A DNA stretch of 64,000 nt, from positions 1 through 64,000 of the forward strand of contig NZ_AWFA01000078.1 in the NCBI RefSeq assembly GCF_000682675.1, read 5' to 3'. This DNA comes from Hyphomonas pacifica. Lineage in GTDB: Bacteria; Pseudomonadota; Alphaproteobacteria; Caulobacterales; Hyphomonadaceae. The notes under the pieces were generated by a model. It saw only the letters and a program-made list of their open reading frames with translations. It searched no databases and was not told the DNA's origin. Shown piece after piece: positions 42,805 through 51,733 of the stretch; position 1 is the stretch's first letter; every line of letters starts with the position of its first letter. Both the position numbers and the translations under genes were made by a program.

Positions 42805-43221
42805 ATGAGCGGGTATGGGCCTTTTGACGATTTCACGCTGTTTGCCATGGCCATCGCCGTGGTTCTGTCAGCTATTGTCAGCCTGATCGGCACATCTGCC
42901 CGCAAGCGGAATATCGCCTTGGGGCGGGCGACCGCAACAGATCTGGCAGAGATGACGGGCATTCGTGACGCAAAGAAGCTGCAAGAAACCTTCGGTCCCC
43001 CCGATATGGGACGTGTCTGGCGTACGGTGACGCTACTGGAGGTACGCCGCGCCCGGCAAAGCGGTGGATGGCTGATGTCGAGTGACCTGGTGGATTATGC
43101 CTGTTTTGGTGTTGTGGCCTTGGCGCTGTTTGTCTCTCATCCGCTGATTGGCGGGGCAATCGTGCTGGCCCTGCTGGTCCAGATAGCGGGTTGGATCGCG
43201 GCGGTAGGTCTGCCGAAGTAA
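42805..43221 (+). CDS. Conserved-looking membrane protein of unknown function
   Basis: A 138-residue protein with an N-terminal hydrophobic segment (FTLFAMAIAVVLSAIVSLIG) and two C-terminal ones (CFGVVALALFVSHPLIGGAI and LLVQIAGWIAAVGL). A polar, amphipathic middle region (ATATDLAEMTGIRDAKKLQE) lies between. I do not recognise the family. It sits between the SDR and dapF genes on the same strand. Confidence 0.65.
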   Translation: MSGYGPFDDFTLFAMAIAVVLSAIVSLIGTSARKRNIALGRATATDLAEMTGIRDAKKLQETFGPPDMGRVWRTVTLLEVRRARQSGGWLMSSDLVDYACFGVVALALFVSHPLIGGAIVLALLVQIAGWIAAVGLPK

Positions 43222-43287
43222 GGCACCCCCAAAGACGACCCGAACTTCTTCTTTCCCCCTCTCTGGAAACACACTAAAGGCAAACGC

Positions 43288-44097
43288 ATGAAAGTCTGGA
43301 AGATGAATGGTGCTGGCAACGCGTTTGCCATTTTTGATGCACGCTCGACCTCCTTTGTGCCGAGCGCCGATCAGGTGCGCCAGATTGCCGAAGATTTGAA
43401 GGCTGACCAGATCATCGCGCTGGAGCGGGATGTCGCGCGTGACGTGTTCATGCGCATCTGGAATGCGGATGGCAGTGAAGTCTCCGCGTGCGGCAACGCC
43501 ACGCGTTGTGTCGGCAAATTGTTACTGGAGGAGACGGGCAAGTCACAGGTGACGATCCAGACCGAAGCCGACATGCTGAAAGCTTTCAATGCGGACAATG
43601 GGCTGATCACCGTCGATATGGGCTCGCCTCTTATGGGCTGGGAAGACATCCCGCTCTCAGAGAAAATGGATGTCCGCGGCGTCGATGTGAAAATCGGCCC
43701 AATGGATAACCCTATCCTGTCCCGTCCGGCCGTCGTCTCCATGGGTAACCCCCATGCCGTGTTCTTCGTGAAGGATGTGGATGATTATGACATTCCGGCC
43801 CTTGGCCCACTGGTCGAATGGCACCCGACTTTTCCGGAAGGCACGAATGTCGGCTTCGCGCAGGTGATTGACCGTAACACGATCCGCCTGCGGGTGTGGG
43901 AACGCGGCGCAGGTCTGACCAAGGCGTGCGGCACCGGCGCATGTGCCGCGCTTGTCTGCGCAGCGAGGGCCAAGCTCACAGCCCGCAAGGCGAAGATGAT
44001 CCTAGATGGCGGAGAACTGACCATAGATTGGCGGGAATCTGATGATCGCGTCTATATGACCGGCCCGGTCGAAATGGAATTCGAGACGGAAATCTGA
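43288..44097 (+). CDS. dapF: Diaminopimelate epimerase
   Basis: A 269-residue cofactor-free racemase converting LL- to meso-diaminopimelate for peptidoglycan and lysine. The two catalytic cysteines are Cys68 in SACGNATR and Cys214 in KACGTGACAAL. The N-terminus KVWKMNGAGNAFAIFDAR is typical. AAAGG precedes ATG 43288. It leads a dapF-mtaB-ftsY-type gene block known from other Alphaproteobacteria. Confidence 0.96.
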   Translation: MKVWKMNGAGNAFAIFDARSTSFVPSADQVRQIAEDLKADQIIALERDVARDVFMRIWNADGSEVSACGNATRCVGKLLLEETGKSQVTIQTEADMLKAFNADNGLITVDMGSPLMGWEDIPLSEKMDVRGVDVKIGPMDNPILSRPAVVSMGNPHAVFFVKDVDDYDIPALGPLVEWHPTFPEGTNVGFAQVIDRNTIRLRVWERGAGLTKACGTGACAALVCAARAKLTARKAKMILDGGELTIDWRESDDRVYMTGPVEMEFETEI

Positions 44098-44174
44098 GCG
44101 CGCAGATCTGCCAGGCCTGCACAGATCCCTTGATTTGCCGGGGCTTCGGCGCGACATCCGCTGTCTGGTAAGCC

Positions 44175-45452
44175 ATGACTGACACCAAATCCCCTTCCAG
44201 CCCGCAGCTGATTACGCTCGGATGCCGCCTGAACGCCTATGAATCCGAGGTGATGCGTGGCCATGCGGCTGAAGCTGGCCTGAATGATGCGGTGATCATC
44301 AATACATGCGCGGTCACTTCTGAAGCTGTCCGCTCTGCCCGGCAGACGATCCGCCGAGCCGCGAAGGACAATCCGGGCGCGCCTATCCTTGTCACGGGCT
44401 GCGCCGCGCAGATCGATCCGGACATGTTCGCGAAGATGCCGGAAGTCACGCGCGTGATCGGTAATCATGAGAAAATGCAGGCCGAGACCTGGAAACCGGC
44501 GGATTTGCTGGGCGGCCATGAAAAGGTGCGCGTGAATGATATCATGTCGGTACAGGAAACAGCCGCGCATCTTATTGATGGCATGGAAGGTCGTGCCCGC
44601 GCCTATGTTCAGGTGCAGAATGGCTGTGACCATCGCTGTACATTCTGCATCATTCCCTATGGCCGCGGAAATTCCCGTTCCGTGCCGGCCGGGGAAGTGG
44701 TCGGCCAAGTGAAGCGTCTTGTCGAGACAGGCCATTATGAAGTCGTTCTGACGGGGGTGGACCTGACGAGTTGGGGGGCTGACCTGCCGGGGCAGCCACA
44801 GCTCGGCAATTTGGTGCAGCGTATACTGAAACTGGTGCCGGAACTGAAACAGCTGCGCATTTCCTCCATTGATGCCATCGAGATTGACGATGCGCTTATG
44901 GAGACGATGGCAGAGCCACGCCTCGCGCCTTTCATGCACCTTTCGCTGCAGCATGGGGATGACCTGATCCTGAAGCGGATGAAGCGACGTCATTCCCGCG
45001 CCGATGCCATCACGCTGACGGACAGGCTACGCGCGGTGCGTCCGGATATTGCGTTTGGCGCGGACATCATTGCCGGCTTCCCAACAGAGACGGAGGCGCA
45101 TTTCGAGAATTCGGTACGGCTGGTCGAGGAATGCGGCCTGTCTTTTCTGCATGTTTTTCCGTATTCACCGCGCCCCGGCACTCCAGCCGCCCGGATGCCT
45201 CAGGTCGCAAAGGCCCAGGTGAAGGCGCGTGCGGCGCGGCTGCGCAACGTGGGCGTTGAGGCACTCGCCAGGCATCTCTCCAAATATAAAGACCAGACTG
45301 TCGACGCGCTGATCGAGCGCGGGACATCTGCGCGCCTGCCAGATTTTACACCTGTCCAGTTCGAGGCCGATCCGGGTGAAGCTGGACGTGTCGTACGTGC
45401 CCGTATAGTCGGGCAGGACGGTAAACAGCTGATCGGAGCCCTGACCGCATGA
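44175..45452 (+). CDS. mtaB: tRNA ms2t6A37 methylthiotransferase MtaB
   Basis: A 425-residue radical-SAM methylthiotransferase that adds a methylthio group to t6A37 in tRNA. The N-terminal MTTase domain starts LITLGCRLNAYESEVMRG. The radical-SAM cluster is CDHRCTFCIIPYGRG. A TRAM-like domain follows near the C-terminus (VDALIERGTSARLPDFTP). The MtaB assignment over MiaB follows from GCRLNAYE. Its stop overlaps the ftsY start by four bases. Confidence 0.92.
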   Translation: MTDTKSPSSPQLITLGCRLNAYESEVMRGHAAEAGLNDAVIINTCAVTSEAVRSARQTIRRAAKDNPGAPILVTGCAAQIDPDMFAKMPEVTRVIGNHEKMQAETWKPADLLGGHEKVRVNDIMSVQETAAHLIDGMEGRARAYVQVQNGCDHRCTFCIIPYGRGNSRSVPAGEVVGQVKRLVETGHYEVVLTGVDLTSWGADLPGQPQLGNLVQRILKLVPELKQLRISSIDAIEIDDALMETMAEPRLAPFMHLSLQHGDDLILKRMKRRHSRADAITLTDRLRAVRPDIAFGADIIAGFPTETEAHFENSVRLVEECGLSFLHVFPYSPRPGTPAARMPQVAKAQVKARAARLRNVGVEALARHLSKYKDQTVDALIERGTSARLPDFTPVQFEADPGEAGRVVRARIVGQDGKQLIGALTA

Positions 45453-46834
45453 TCCTCTGGTTCGGAAAGAAGAAGAAAAAGGAAGAGCTGAAACAGGCTG
45501 GCGCCGCGATGGAGTTGCCGGAGCTGTCGGCTGAGGAACTTGCGGCCAAGGAAGCCGAAGAGGCCCGGCTCGCCGCCGAAAAGCAAGAGATCGAGCGCAA
45601 AGTCGCTGAGGCGAACCGGGCTTGGGAAGAACGTCAGGCGCGCGAAGCCAGGGAAGCGGCTGAAGAGGCGCAGCGTCTGGAAGAGGAAGCCCTTAAGGCT
45701 GAAGAGGCTCGCGTTGCTGCGCAGGCCCGCGCCGATGAAGCCGAAGCCAAGCGGCTGGAAGAAGAGGCCGAGCGCGCCCGCAAGGCCAAGCAAGAGCGCG
45801 AAGCCGCCCAGGCCAAGGCCGCTGCCGAATTGAAACTCCTGGAGGACCGCCGCGAAGCTGAGCGCCTTAGAGCCGAACGCGAGGCGGCTGCCCGCGCAGC
45901 CCTGGAGGCGGAAGCCAATGACCCTGGCTTCATGGCGAAGCTCGGCACCGGTCTGTCGCGATCATCCTCCCGTCTGACATCGGGCCTGGCTGTCTTCGGG
46001 CGTCGAAAGCTGGACGATGACACGCTGGAAGAATTGGAGGATCTGCTGATTTCATCAGACCTCGGCGCAAACGTTGCCACACGTGTGACGAGTAGTCTCG
46101 CCAAGGAGCGGTTCGACAAGGAAATCACGGAAGATGAAATCCGTCTGGCTTTGGCCGAAGAAATCACCGATGTACTGCGACCGCGCGAGAAGATTGTCGA
46201 TTTCTCTGACGGGCCGCGTCCACGCATCGTAATGTTCGTAGGCGTCAACGGGTCGGGTAAGACAACGACGATTGGCAAGATTGCCTCCAAACTGAAGGAG
46301 CAGGGGGCAAAAGCCCTGCTTGTCGCGGGTGATACCTTCCGGGCTGCCGCGCTTGAGCAGCTGACCGTTTGGGGTGAACGCGCAGATATTCCGGTCATGT
46401 CAAAGCCGATCGGGTCTGACGCAGCAGGGCTCGTCTATGAGGCCATCGAAAAGGCGAAGGCGGATGATCTAGACCTTGTTCTGATCGACACGGCCGGGCG
46501 GCTGCAGAACAAGACAGAGCTGATGGCGGAGCTTGAAAAAATCGTCCGGGTAACGCGTAAGCTTGATCCGAATGCACCGCATGATGTGATCCTGGTTCTG
46601 GATGCAACCGTGGGCCAGAATGCCCTGTCCCAGGTGGAGGCATTCAAGAACACCGCAGGTGTGACGGGGCTGGTCATGACCAAGTTGGACGGTACAGCAA
46701 AAGGCGGTGTTCTGGTCGCGATTGCGGAAGCACATGATCTGCCCATTCACTTCATCGGAATTGGAGAAAAGGCGGAGGATCTTCGTCCCTTCAGTGCCGA
46801 AGCATTTTCCAAGGCGCTTGTCGGCGCTGAATAG
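45449..46834 (+). CDS. ftsY: Signal recognition particle receptor FtsY
   Basis: A 461-residue SRP receptor GTPase. The N-terminal 150 residues are a highly charged Glu/Ala/Arg-rich coiled-coil region that tethers it to the membrane. The NG domain follows with GVNGSGKTTTIGKIASKL, DTFRAAALEQLTVWGE, DTAGR and MTKLDGTAKGG. ATGA coupling to mtaB and a terminator at 46842-46875 delimit the unit. Its partner ffh is also in this window. Confidence 0.95.
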   Translation: MILWFGKKKKKEELKQAGAAMELPELSAEELAAKEAEEARLAAEKQEIERKVAEANRAWEERQAREAREAAEEAQRLEEEALKAEEARVAAQARADEAEAKRLEEEAERARKAKQEREAAQAKAAAELKLLEDRREAERLRAEREAAARAALEAEANDPGFMAKLGTGLSRSSSRLTSGLAVFGRRKLDDDTLEELEDLLISSDLGANVATRVTSSLAKERFDKEITEDEIRLALAEEITDVLRPREKIVDFSDGPRPRIVMFVGVNGSGKTTTIGKIASKLKEQGAKALLVAGDTFRAAALEQLTVWGERADIPVMSKPIGSDAAGLVYEAIEKAKADDLDLVLIDTAGRLQNKTELMAELEKIVRVTRKLDPNAPHDVILVLDATVGQNALSQVEAFKNTAGVTGLVMTKLDGTAKGGVLVAIAEAHDLPIHFIGIGEKAEDLRPFSAEAFSKALVGAE

Positions 46835-46841
46835 AAAACAG

Positions 46842-46875
46842 AAAAAAGCCGATCATTTTCATGATCGGCTTTTTT
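46842..46875. terminator. Bidirectional terminator between ftsY and the XRE gene
   Basis: A 15-bp stem pairs 46842-46856 with 46861-46875 around the loop TTTC. It has A6 on the left and T6 on the right, so it works as an intrinsic terminator for both strands. Confidence 0.92.
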
Positions 46876-46885
46876 GATCCGGGGC

Positions 46886-47101
46886 CTATTCTGCCGCGTG
46901 GGCAAGTTCGACTTCATCATCAAAGATTTCTTCAATAGGCCGTCCGAACAGGCGGGCGACGGCAAAGGCCAGAGGCAGGGATGGGTCATACTTGCCTGTC
47001 TCAATGGCATTGATCGACTGGCGTGAGACATCCAGTTTTTCTGCCAACGCGGCCTGACTCCAGCCCTTCTCGGTACGCAGTATCTTAAGGATGTTCTTCA
47101 T
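46886..47101 (-). CDS. XRE family helix-turn-helix repressor
   Basis: A 71-residue Cro/C1-type DNA-binding protein (MKNILKILRTEKGWSQAALA, then EKLDVSRQSINAIETGKYDP). The remaining part is too short for a ligand domain and ends in a dimerisation-like tail. It is encoded behind a small membrane protein (gap of five bases), so both probably share one transcript and are autoregulated through the palindrome at 47553-47570. Confidence 0.88.
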   Translation of the reverse strand: MKNILKILRTEKGWSQAALAEKLDVSRQSINAIETGKYDPSLPLAFAVARLFGRPIEEIFDDEVELAHAAE

Positions 47102-47106
47102 CTGAG

Positions 47107-47511
47107 TTAGACTACCTTCCCGAAATTCTGCGTGCAGAAGGACAGGCCATAGGTGATGAAGAAGAGCGGACCGAACCAGAAGACCGAGATGACGTCTAGG
47201 ACTTCAAAAATCTGCAGGAACCCTACCAGGAAGGCGCACGCTGCCGTGATCAGTCCGCCATCGCGCATCGCCTGCAACTGGCGCATGCGTGTGTATTCGT
47301 CGGTTTCTTCTGTTTGCCGACGCATGGCGTAGAGGACCCCAAAAAGGGGCAGCGTGACTGCCAGGGCACTCGTGATTTTGAGCCATGTTGGCGCCGTATT
47401 CGTATCGACCAGAAAGCTGGTTGCGAAGACGAGAACCGTATAGACGCCCATTAGGGGCCAGAAGAGATAATGATAACGGCGTTTGGCAGTTCGAAATCCA
47501 CGCTGGGACAT
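47107..47511 (-). CDS. Small membrane protein with XRE partner
   Basis: A 134-residue protein with four predicted transmembrane helices (YLFWPLMGVYTVLVFATSFL, ITSALAVTLPLFGVLYAM, GLITAACAFLVGFLQIF, ISVFWFGPLFFITYGLSF). ATG 47511 has AAGGAGA seven bases upstream. The frame continues 13 codons further but that would overlap the promoter. Operons of a small membrane protein plus a compact XRE regulator occur in other bacteria. Its activity is unknown. Confidence 0.78.
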   Translation of the reverse strand: MSQRGFRTAKRRYHYLFWPLMGVYTVLVFATSFLVDTNTAPTWLKITSALAVTLPLFGVLYAMRRQTEETDEYTRMRQLQAMRDGGLITAACAFLVGFLQIFEVLDVISVFWFGPLFFITYGLSFCTQNFGKVV

Positions 47512-47533
47512 GACAAATCTCCTTGTTGGTTTA

Positions 47534-47579
47534 TCAAGTGTCATTGACATTATGACAAGCTAGCTTGTCAGTCAAGTGT
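47534..47579 (-). promoter_or_regulatory. Promoter and palindromic operator of the XRE operon
   Basis: TGACAAGCT/AGCTTGTCA at 47553-47570 is an 18-bp perfect palindrome. On the minus strand TTGACT (47575-47570) is followed by exactly 17 bases and then TAATGT, or 15 bases and CATAAT, so the palindrome fills the promoter spacer. TCAAGTGT occurs twice, at 47534-47541 and 47572-47579, flanking the palindrome as direct repeats. This points to autorepression by the XRE protein. Confidence 0.7.
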
Positions 47580-47592
47580 GCTTTACATAATT

Positions 47593-49332
47593 TTATTCAG
47601 CCACAATGTCCGGCGCGTTCAGATGTTGCTCACCCCTCACCAGGCGGCCAGGTTTTGCGCCTGTCGGATCTCCGTCTCGATGCGTGATGGCGCCTTTGAG
47701 GATGGTTGCTGTGTAGCCTTCCGCGCGCTGCATCAGGCGGCGGCCACCAGCAGGCAAATCATAGCGTACCTCTGGCAGATGAAGTTTCATCCTGGCGAGG
47801 TCGATCACATTGATGTCTGCGCGATAGCCGGGAGCGATCAGTCCGCGGTCATACAGGCCGATCCATTGCGCCGTCGCCCGGGATTGCTTGTGGACGATAT
47901 GCTCCAGCGGAACAAGCGGGCCGCGCGTGCGGTCACGCACCCAATGGGTCAACATGGTTGTGGTGAAGGAGCCATCACAGATCATCCCGACATGCGCGCC
48001 GCCATCTGAAAGGCCCGGCAGCGTGGCCCGGCTGAGCATCATTTCGCGTGAAGGCTCAAGATTCCCCTCTGCATAATTCAGGAAGGGCAGGTAAAGCATG
48101 CCGCGACCGTCGCGTTCCAGCATCAGGTCAAGTGCAACTTCTTGGGGTGAGACGCTACGCTGTGCGGCGATGGCTTGGAGCGTTTTGTCCTGGGGCGGTT
48201 CGTAATTCACGGCTTCGTCCAGCTGAAACATCTTGCCGAAACTGCGCAGCATGACTTTCAAGAATGGATTGTCCGTATCTGGTGCGTCTGCCAACAAGCG
48301 CGCGCGATACTCTACATCCCGTAGTTTTTCGACGCGTGCCTCGAAAGGCAAGTGCGATATCTCACGGTATACGGGGTGCGCGCTGAATGGATTGAGTGTT
48401 AGCTCCAACCCGAGCAGAACCCCGACAGGACGTGGAGCAACCTGAGCCCGCATCGGAAGTCCGTCCTCCATGGCCCGTTCGATGGCGCCAAGTAGTTTTC
48501 GCCAACCCTGCGGCGCGACATCGGCCTGCGCGAGTGAGACAGAAAGTGGCCGGCCGCTTGCCTCAACAATGCGGCGCAGCATGGCGGCCTCTTTTTCCGG
48601 ATCATTGAAGTCTGATACAAACTGTAAAACGCCAGAGCCCGCGTCCGCGACACCTTGTGCGATGCCGGTCAATTCCGCTTCGCTGGCAGTTAGCGTTGGC
48701 GTCGGCAGGCCATCGCTGGTCCTGTGGTTCAGCGTGCGCGACGTGGAGAAGCCCAGGGCGCCTGCCTTGATGGCATCTGTGGTGAGCGCTCTCATGCGGG
48801 CAATGTCTGCCTCGGTTGCCTCTTCGCGATTGGCACCGCGCTCACCCATGACGAAAACGCGCAGTGCGGCATGAGGCAATTGCGCGCAGATGTCTGTATC
48901 GAAATGACGCGATGACAGGCTGTCCAGATAATCCGGGAAATTGGTCCAATTCCAAGGTAGCCCTTCTGACAGGACCGGGAACGGAATATCCTCTACGCCC
49001 TCCATCAGACGGATAAGCCGGTCGCGGTCCTCCGGCTTGCAGGGGGCAAAGCCAACGCCACAATTTCCCATAAGCACCGTTGTGATGCCGTGCAAAGAAG
49101 AGGGACTGATTTCATCGTCCCACGTCACTTGGCCGTCATAATGTGTATGAATGTCAACAAAGCCTGGTGTTACAATCAGCCCACGCGCGTCGACTTCCTC
49201 AATGCCGCGTGCCTGAACTTTTCCAAGCTCGGCAATCAGGCCGTTTGAGATGGCGACATCCGCTTCATAGGTTTCCCCGCCGGTGCCATCCACAATTGTG
49301 CCGCCTCGTATGACCAGATCATGCGTCGCCAT
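47593..49332 (-). CDS. N-acyl-D-amino-acid deacylase / amidohydrolase
   Basis: A 579-residue amidohydrolase-superfamily protein. The N-terminal beta-sandwich carries DLVIRGGTIVDGTGGETYEA, the metal-binding HxH is in VDIHTHYDGQVTWDDE, and the C-terminal part includes SDGGAHVGMICDGSFTT. It probably hydrolyses N-acyl-D-amino acids or related amides with zinc. Its closest named relatives are D-aminoacylases. GGAGGAAAG before ATG 49332 supports the start. It is divergent from the EamA gene. Confidence 0.88.
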   Translation of the reverse strand: MATHDLVIRGGTIVDGTGGETYEADVAISNGLIAELGKVQARGIEEVDARGLIVTPGFVDIHTHYDGQVTWDDEISPSSLHGITTVLMGNCGVGFAPCKPEDRDRLIRLMEGVEDIPFPVLSEGLPWNWTNFPDYLDSLSSRHFDTDICAQLPHAALRVFVMGERGANREEATEADIARMRALTTDAIKAGALGFSTSRTLNHRTSDGLPTPTLTASEAELTGIAQGVADAGSGVLQFVSDFNDPEKEAAMLRRIVEASGRPLSVSLAQADVAPQGWRKLLGAIERAMEDGLPMRAQVAPRPVGVLLGLELTLNPFSAHPVYREISHLPFEARVEKLRDVEYRARLLADAPDTDNPFLKVMLRSFGKMFQLDEAVNYEPPQDKTLQAIAAQRSVSPQEVALDLMLERDGRGMLYLPFLNYAEGNLEPSREMMLSRATLPGLSDGGAHVGMICDGSFTTTMLTHWVRDRTRGPLVPLEHIVHKQSRATAQWIGLYDRGLIAPGYRADINVIDLARMKLHLPEVRYDLPAGGRRLMQRAEGYTATILKGAITHRDGDPTGAKPGRLVRGEQHLNAPDIVAE

Positions 49333-49436
49333 ACTTTCCTCCACTTTCTTTTCTGTTCTTGAGGTCGATCATGACCCCGAGGGAAGCCAAGTCAAATCCT
49401 TCCCACGCGGCAGGAAGTGGTGCATAGGCGCGGCTA

Positions 49437-50297
49437 ATGTCGTCTGCTCTCCTCCCTGTTGCGCTGTGTCTCTTCTCCGCGGTGACCGTCGCCTTGACCA
49501 ATGTATTGGTGAAGCGTGGGGGAGACGTCCTGACCGCCCGCATGACCGTCGCTGTGGCTATGGCGCTGAGTGTTTTGCCCTTCGTCCCGTTTGTGCCTTT
49601 GCCGCCCCGAGAGACTTGGCATCTGATTGCCGTCTCCATGGTTGTGCACTGGGCGTATCAATTCTGTCTCGTCCGTGCGCTGCATCGGGGAGACCTCTCG
49701 CTGGTCTTTCCCGTGATGCGAGGCCTGGCACCGCTGGCAACAGCTTGTTTCGCGACCTTCCTTTTGCATGAACAACTGACGCTGGTCCAAATCCTGGGGC
49801 TATTGGCGGCAAGTCTTGCGATTATTGTCTTTGCGCTGCCAACTGCGAGCGACCCTTCCCGGCGTAGTCTGGATCGGCGCGCGCTGGTCTGGGCGGCTCT
49901 GACAGCGCTGGGTGTGGGCATGTATGCCGTAGCCGACACAAAAGCCGCGCGAGCCATGCCCAGTCCCATGACATTTGTGGTCTGGCTATTCCTGATCGAC
50001 TGGATCGGCGTAACGGTGGTTGCGCTGTGGCAGCGGCATGGGCGCATATACGAAGCTGTCCGGTTGCAATGGAAAGCGGGATTGATCGGCGGCATGGCGG
50101 GAACACTGTCCTACGGTATGGCCATCTATGCCTATACCCTGACAGATGCCGCAATCGTGACTGCACTGAGGGAAACCTCCGTTGTCTTCGCGGCGATAAT
50201 GGGCGCAATTCTGCTGAAGGAAGGCTTTGGCCGTAGGCGCGTTATTGCGGCGGCTGTACTCGCGGCTGGGCTTGTGATGATGCAGGTCGGCGCATGA
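49437..50297 (+). CDS. EamA family transporter
   Basis: A 286-residue inner-membrane protein with ten hydrophobic segments in two EamA repeats. Family elements are VVHWAYQFCLVRALHRGDLS and LSYGMAIYAYTLTDAAIVTA, and the second repeat ends FAAIMGAILLKEGFGRRRVI. The substrate is unknown. It is separated from the D-aminoacylase gene by 104 bases and from yciB by 115 bases. Confidence 0.88.
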   Translation: MSSALLPVALCLFSAVTVALTNVLVKRGGDVLTARMTVAVAMALSVLPFVPFVPLPPRETWHLIAVSMVVHWAYQFCLVRALHRGDLSLVFPVMRGLAPLATACFATFLLHEQLTLVQILGLLAASLAIIVFALPTASDPSRRSLDRRALVWAALTALGVGMYAVADTKAARAMPSPMTFVVWLFLIDWIGVTVVALWQRHGRIYEAVRLQWKAGLIGGMAGTLSYGMAIYAYTLTDAAIVTALRETSVVFAAIMGAILLKEGFGRRRVIAAAVLAAGLVMMQVGA

Positions 50298-50412
50298 GGT
50301 TCGCCCACAAACAGAGCGTTCGTGATTTATTAGCTCCGTACATGCGAGGGAGCAGGTGCAGGGCAAAAGCCCAGAAACAAAACCGGAAGCGGCATTGCTG
50401 CGTATAGAGTAG

Positions 50413-51057
50413 ATGACAGACATACAGACCAAAGAATCGTCCGCAGACCTCGGGGATGCCGCAGGCAAGGCAGGTGGCATCTGGACCGAGCTTGGGCCGA
50501 CCCTGGCCTTCATTGTAATCTACAATGTGATGCTCAGGTTTCCTGATGGCGACGGTCTGTTTACCAAGTCGACTGCGCTTTACTGGGCAACAGGCATCCT
50601 GATCATTGCTACGATTGGCGTTGTCATCATGAAATTGGTCCGGGGAGAGAGAATTCCCCCCTTCCTGATCATATCATCACTGCTGATTGGATCCTTTGGC
50701 ACAGCCGGTATTCTGCTCCAGTCAAAGCTGTTCCTTTTCATCAAACCCACCATCATCAACTTGCTTTATGCAGGCGTTATCTTCGGTGGTCTGGCTGTTG
50801 GCCGAAATGTCTGGAAGATGCTTTTCAATTCACTGTTTGATCTGCCGGACTTCGCCTGGAAGACCCTTGCCATTCGGTGGGGTCTTTATTTTGTAGCGAT
50901 GGCTATATGGAATGAAGTCCTGTGGCGTAACTTCTCCGAAGCGACATGGGCCAACTGGAAATTGGGCAATCTGGTATTGGGGTTTCTCTTCGCCCTGGCA
51001 AATACACCCTACACCCTGAAGCATCTTCGCAATACAGAGGAACAGGAGACAATCTAG
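50413..51057 (+). CDS. yciB: Septation protein A family (YciB/IspZ)
   Basis: A 214-residue inner-membrane protein with five or six hydrophobic segments and family elements ELGPTLAFIVIYNVM, FIKPTIINLLYAGVIFGGLA and RWGLYFVAMAIWNEVLWRNF. YciB homologues influence cell-envelope integrity and septation in enterobacteria. The stop interlocks with that of the NUDIX gene (CTAG 51054-51057). Confidence 0.93.
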   Translation: MTDIQTKESSADLGDAAGKAGGIWTELGPTLAFIVIYNVMLRFPDGDGLFTKSTALYWATGILIIATIGVVIMKLVRGERIPPFLIISSLLIGSFGTAGILLQSKLFLFIKPTIINLLYAGVIFGGLAVGRNVWKMLFNSLFDLPDFAWKTLAIRWGLYFVAMAIWNEVLWRNFSEATWANWKLGNLVLGFLFALANTPYTLKHLRNTEEQETI

Positions 51058-51605
51058 CGTGTCACGCCGTCTGTGCCGGCCGGATTCAGGAAAGGCGAAA
51101 ATGCCCTGAGGTTCCGCGTCTGGGCATAATGCGTCAGGGCCCAGACGACAGTCGGGAAGGCAAGATTCGCCCAGGGAATGCCTTTCCAGTCGAACAGGCC
51201 AACTTCTTCACTTTCCGGGCCTGCTGAAATGTCGGACAAAAGCTCTGCTCGAAACATCACCTGAACCTGAGAGATGCGCGGTACGGAATATATCGCCAGA
51301 ACCTGTTCCAGCCGAATCTCCGCGTTTGCTTCTTCTCTGGCCTCTCGCATTGCGGCCTGGTCTACAGATTCCCCTTCCTCCATGAAACCTGCTGGTAAGG
51401 TCCAGAATCCCTTACGCGGAGCAATCGCGCGTTTACAAAGAACAATCTTGTCCCGTTTTGTGACAACGGAACCTGCGACAATTTTGGGATTTATGTAGTC
51501 TACGAACTGGCAATGTGAGCAAACACGGCGTATTCGGTCGTCTCCATCAGGTATTTCATGCTTGAAATCTTGAGAAATGAAACCATTTGCTAATTGATCC
51601 GTCAT
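51054..51605 (-). CDS. NUDIX hydrolase with zinc-ribbon-like N-terminus
   Basis: A 183-residue NADH pyrophosphatase-type NUDIX protein. A CSHC knuckle lies at about residues 29-32. The Nudix box is around residues 73-95 (GFMEEGESVDQAAMREAREE) with Asn in place of the usual Gly near its end. The substrate is unknown but NAD(H)-like or nucleotide derivatives are plausible. It is convergent with yciB and divergent from the MarR-like gene. Confidence 0.9.
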   Translation of the reverse strand: MTDQLANGFISQDFKHEIPDGDDRIRRVCSHCQFVDYINPKIVAGSVVTKRDKIVLCKRAIAPRKGFWTLPAGFMEEGESVDQAAMREAREEANAEIRLEQVLAIYSVPRISQVQVMFRAELLSDISAGPESEEVGLFDWKGIPWANLAFPTVVWALTHYAQTRNLRAFSPFLNPAGTDGVTR

Positions 51606-51733
51606 CGAACCTTAATCCTCTCGCGTATATGGAGAACCATGTTGATCCGCACACGGGTCTGCTCATTAACAGACTGGAAACCGGATTTTCTAGGCGCCCA
51701 ACGCATTATTGAATACTGAAAGGTACTTTTATC

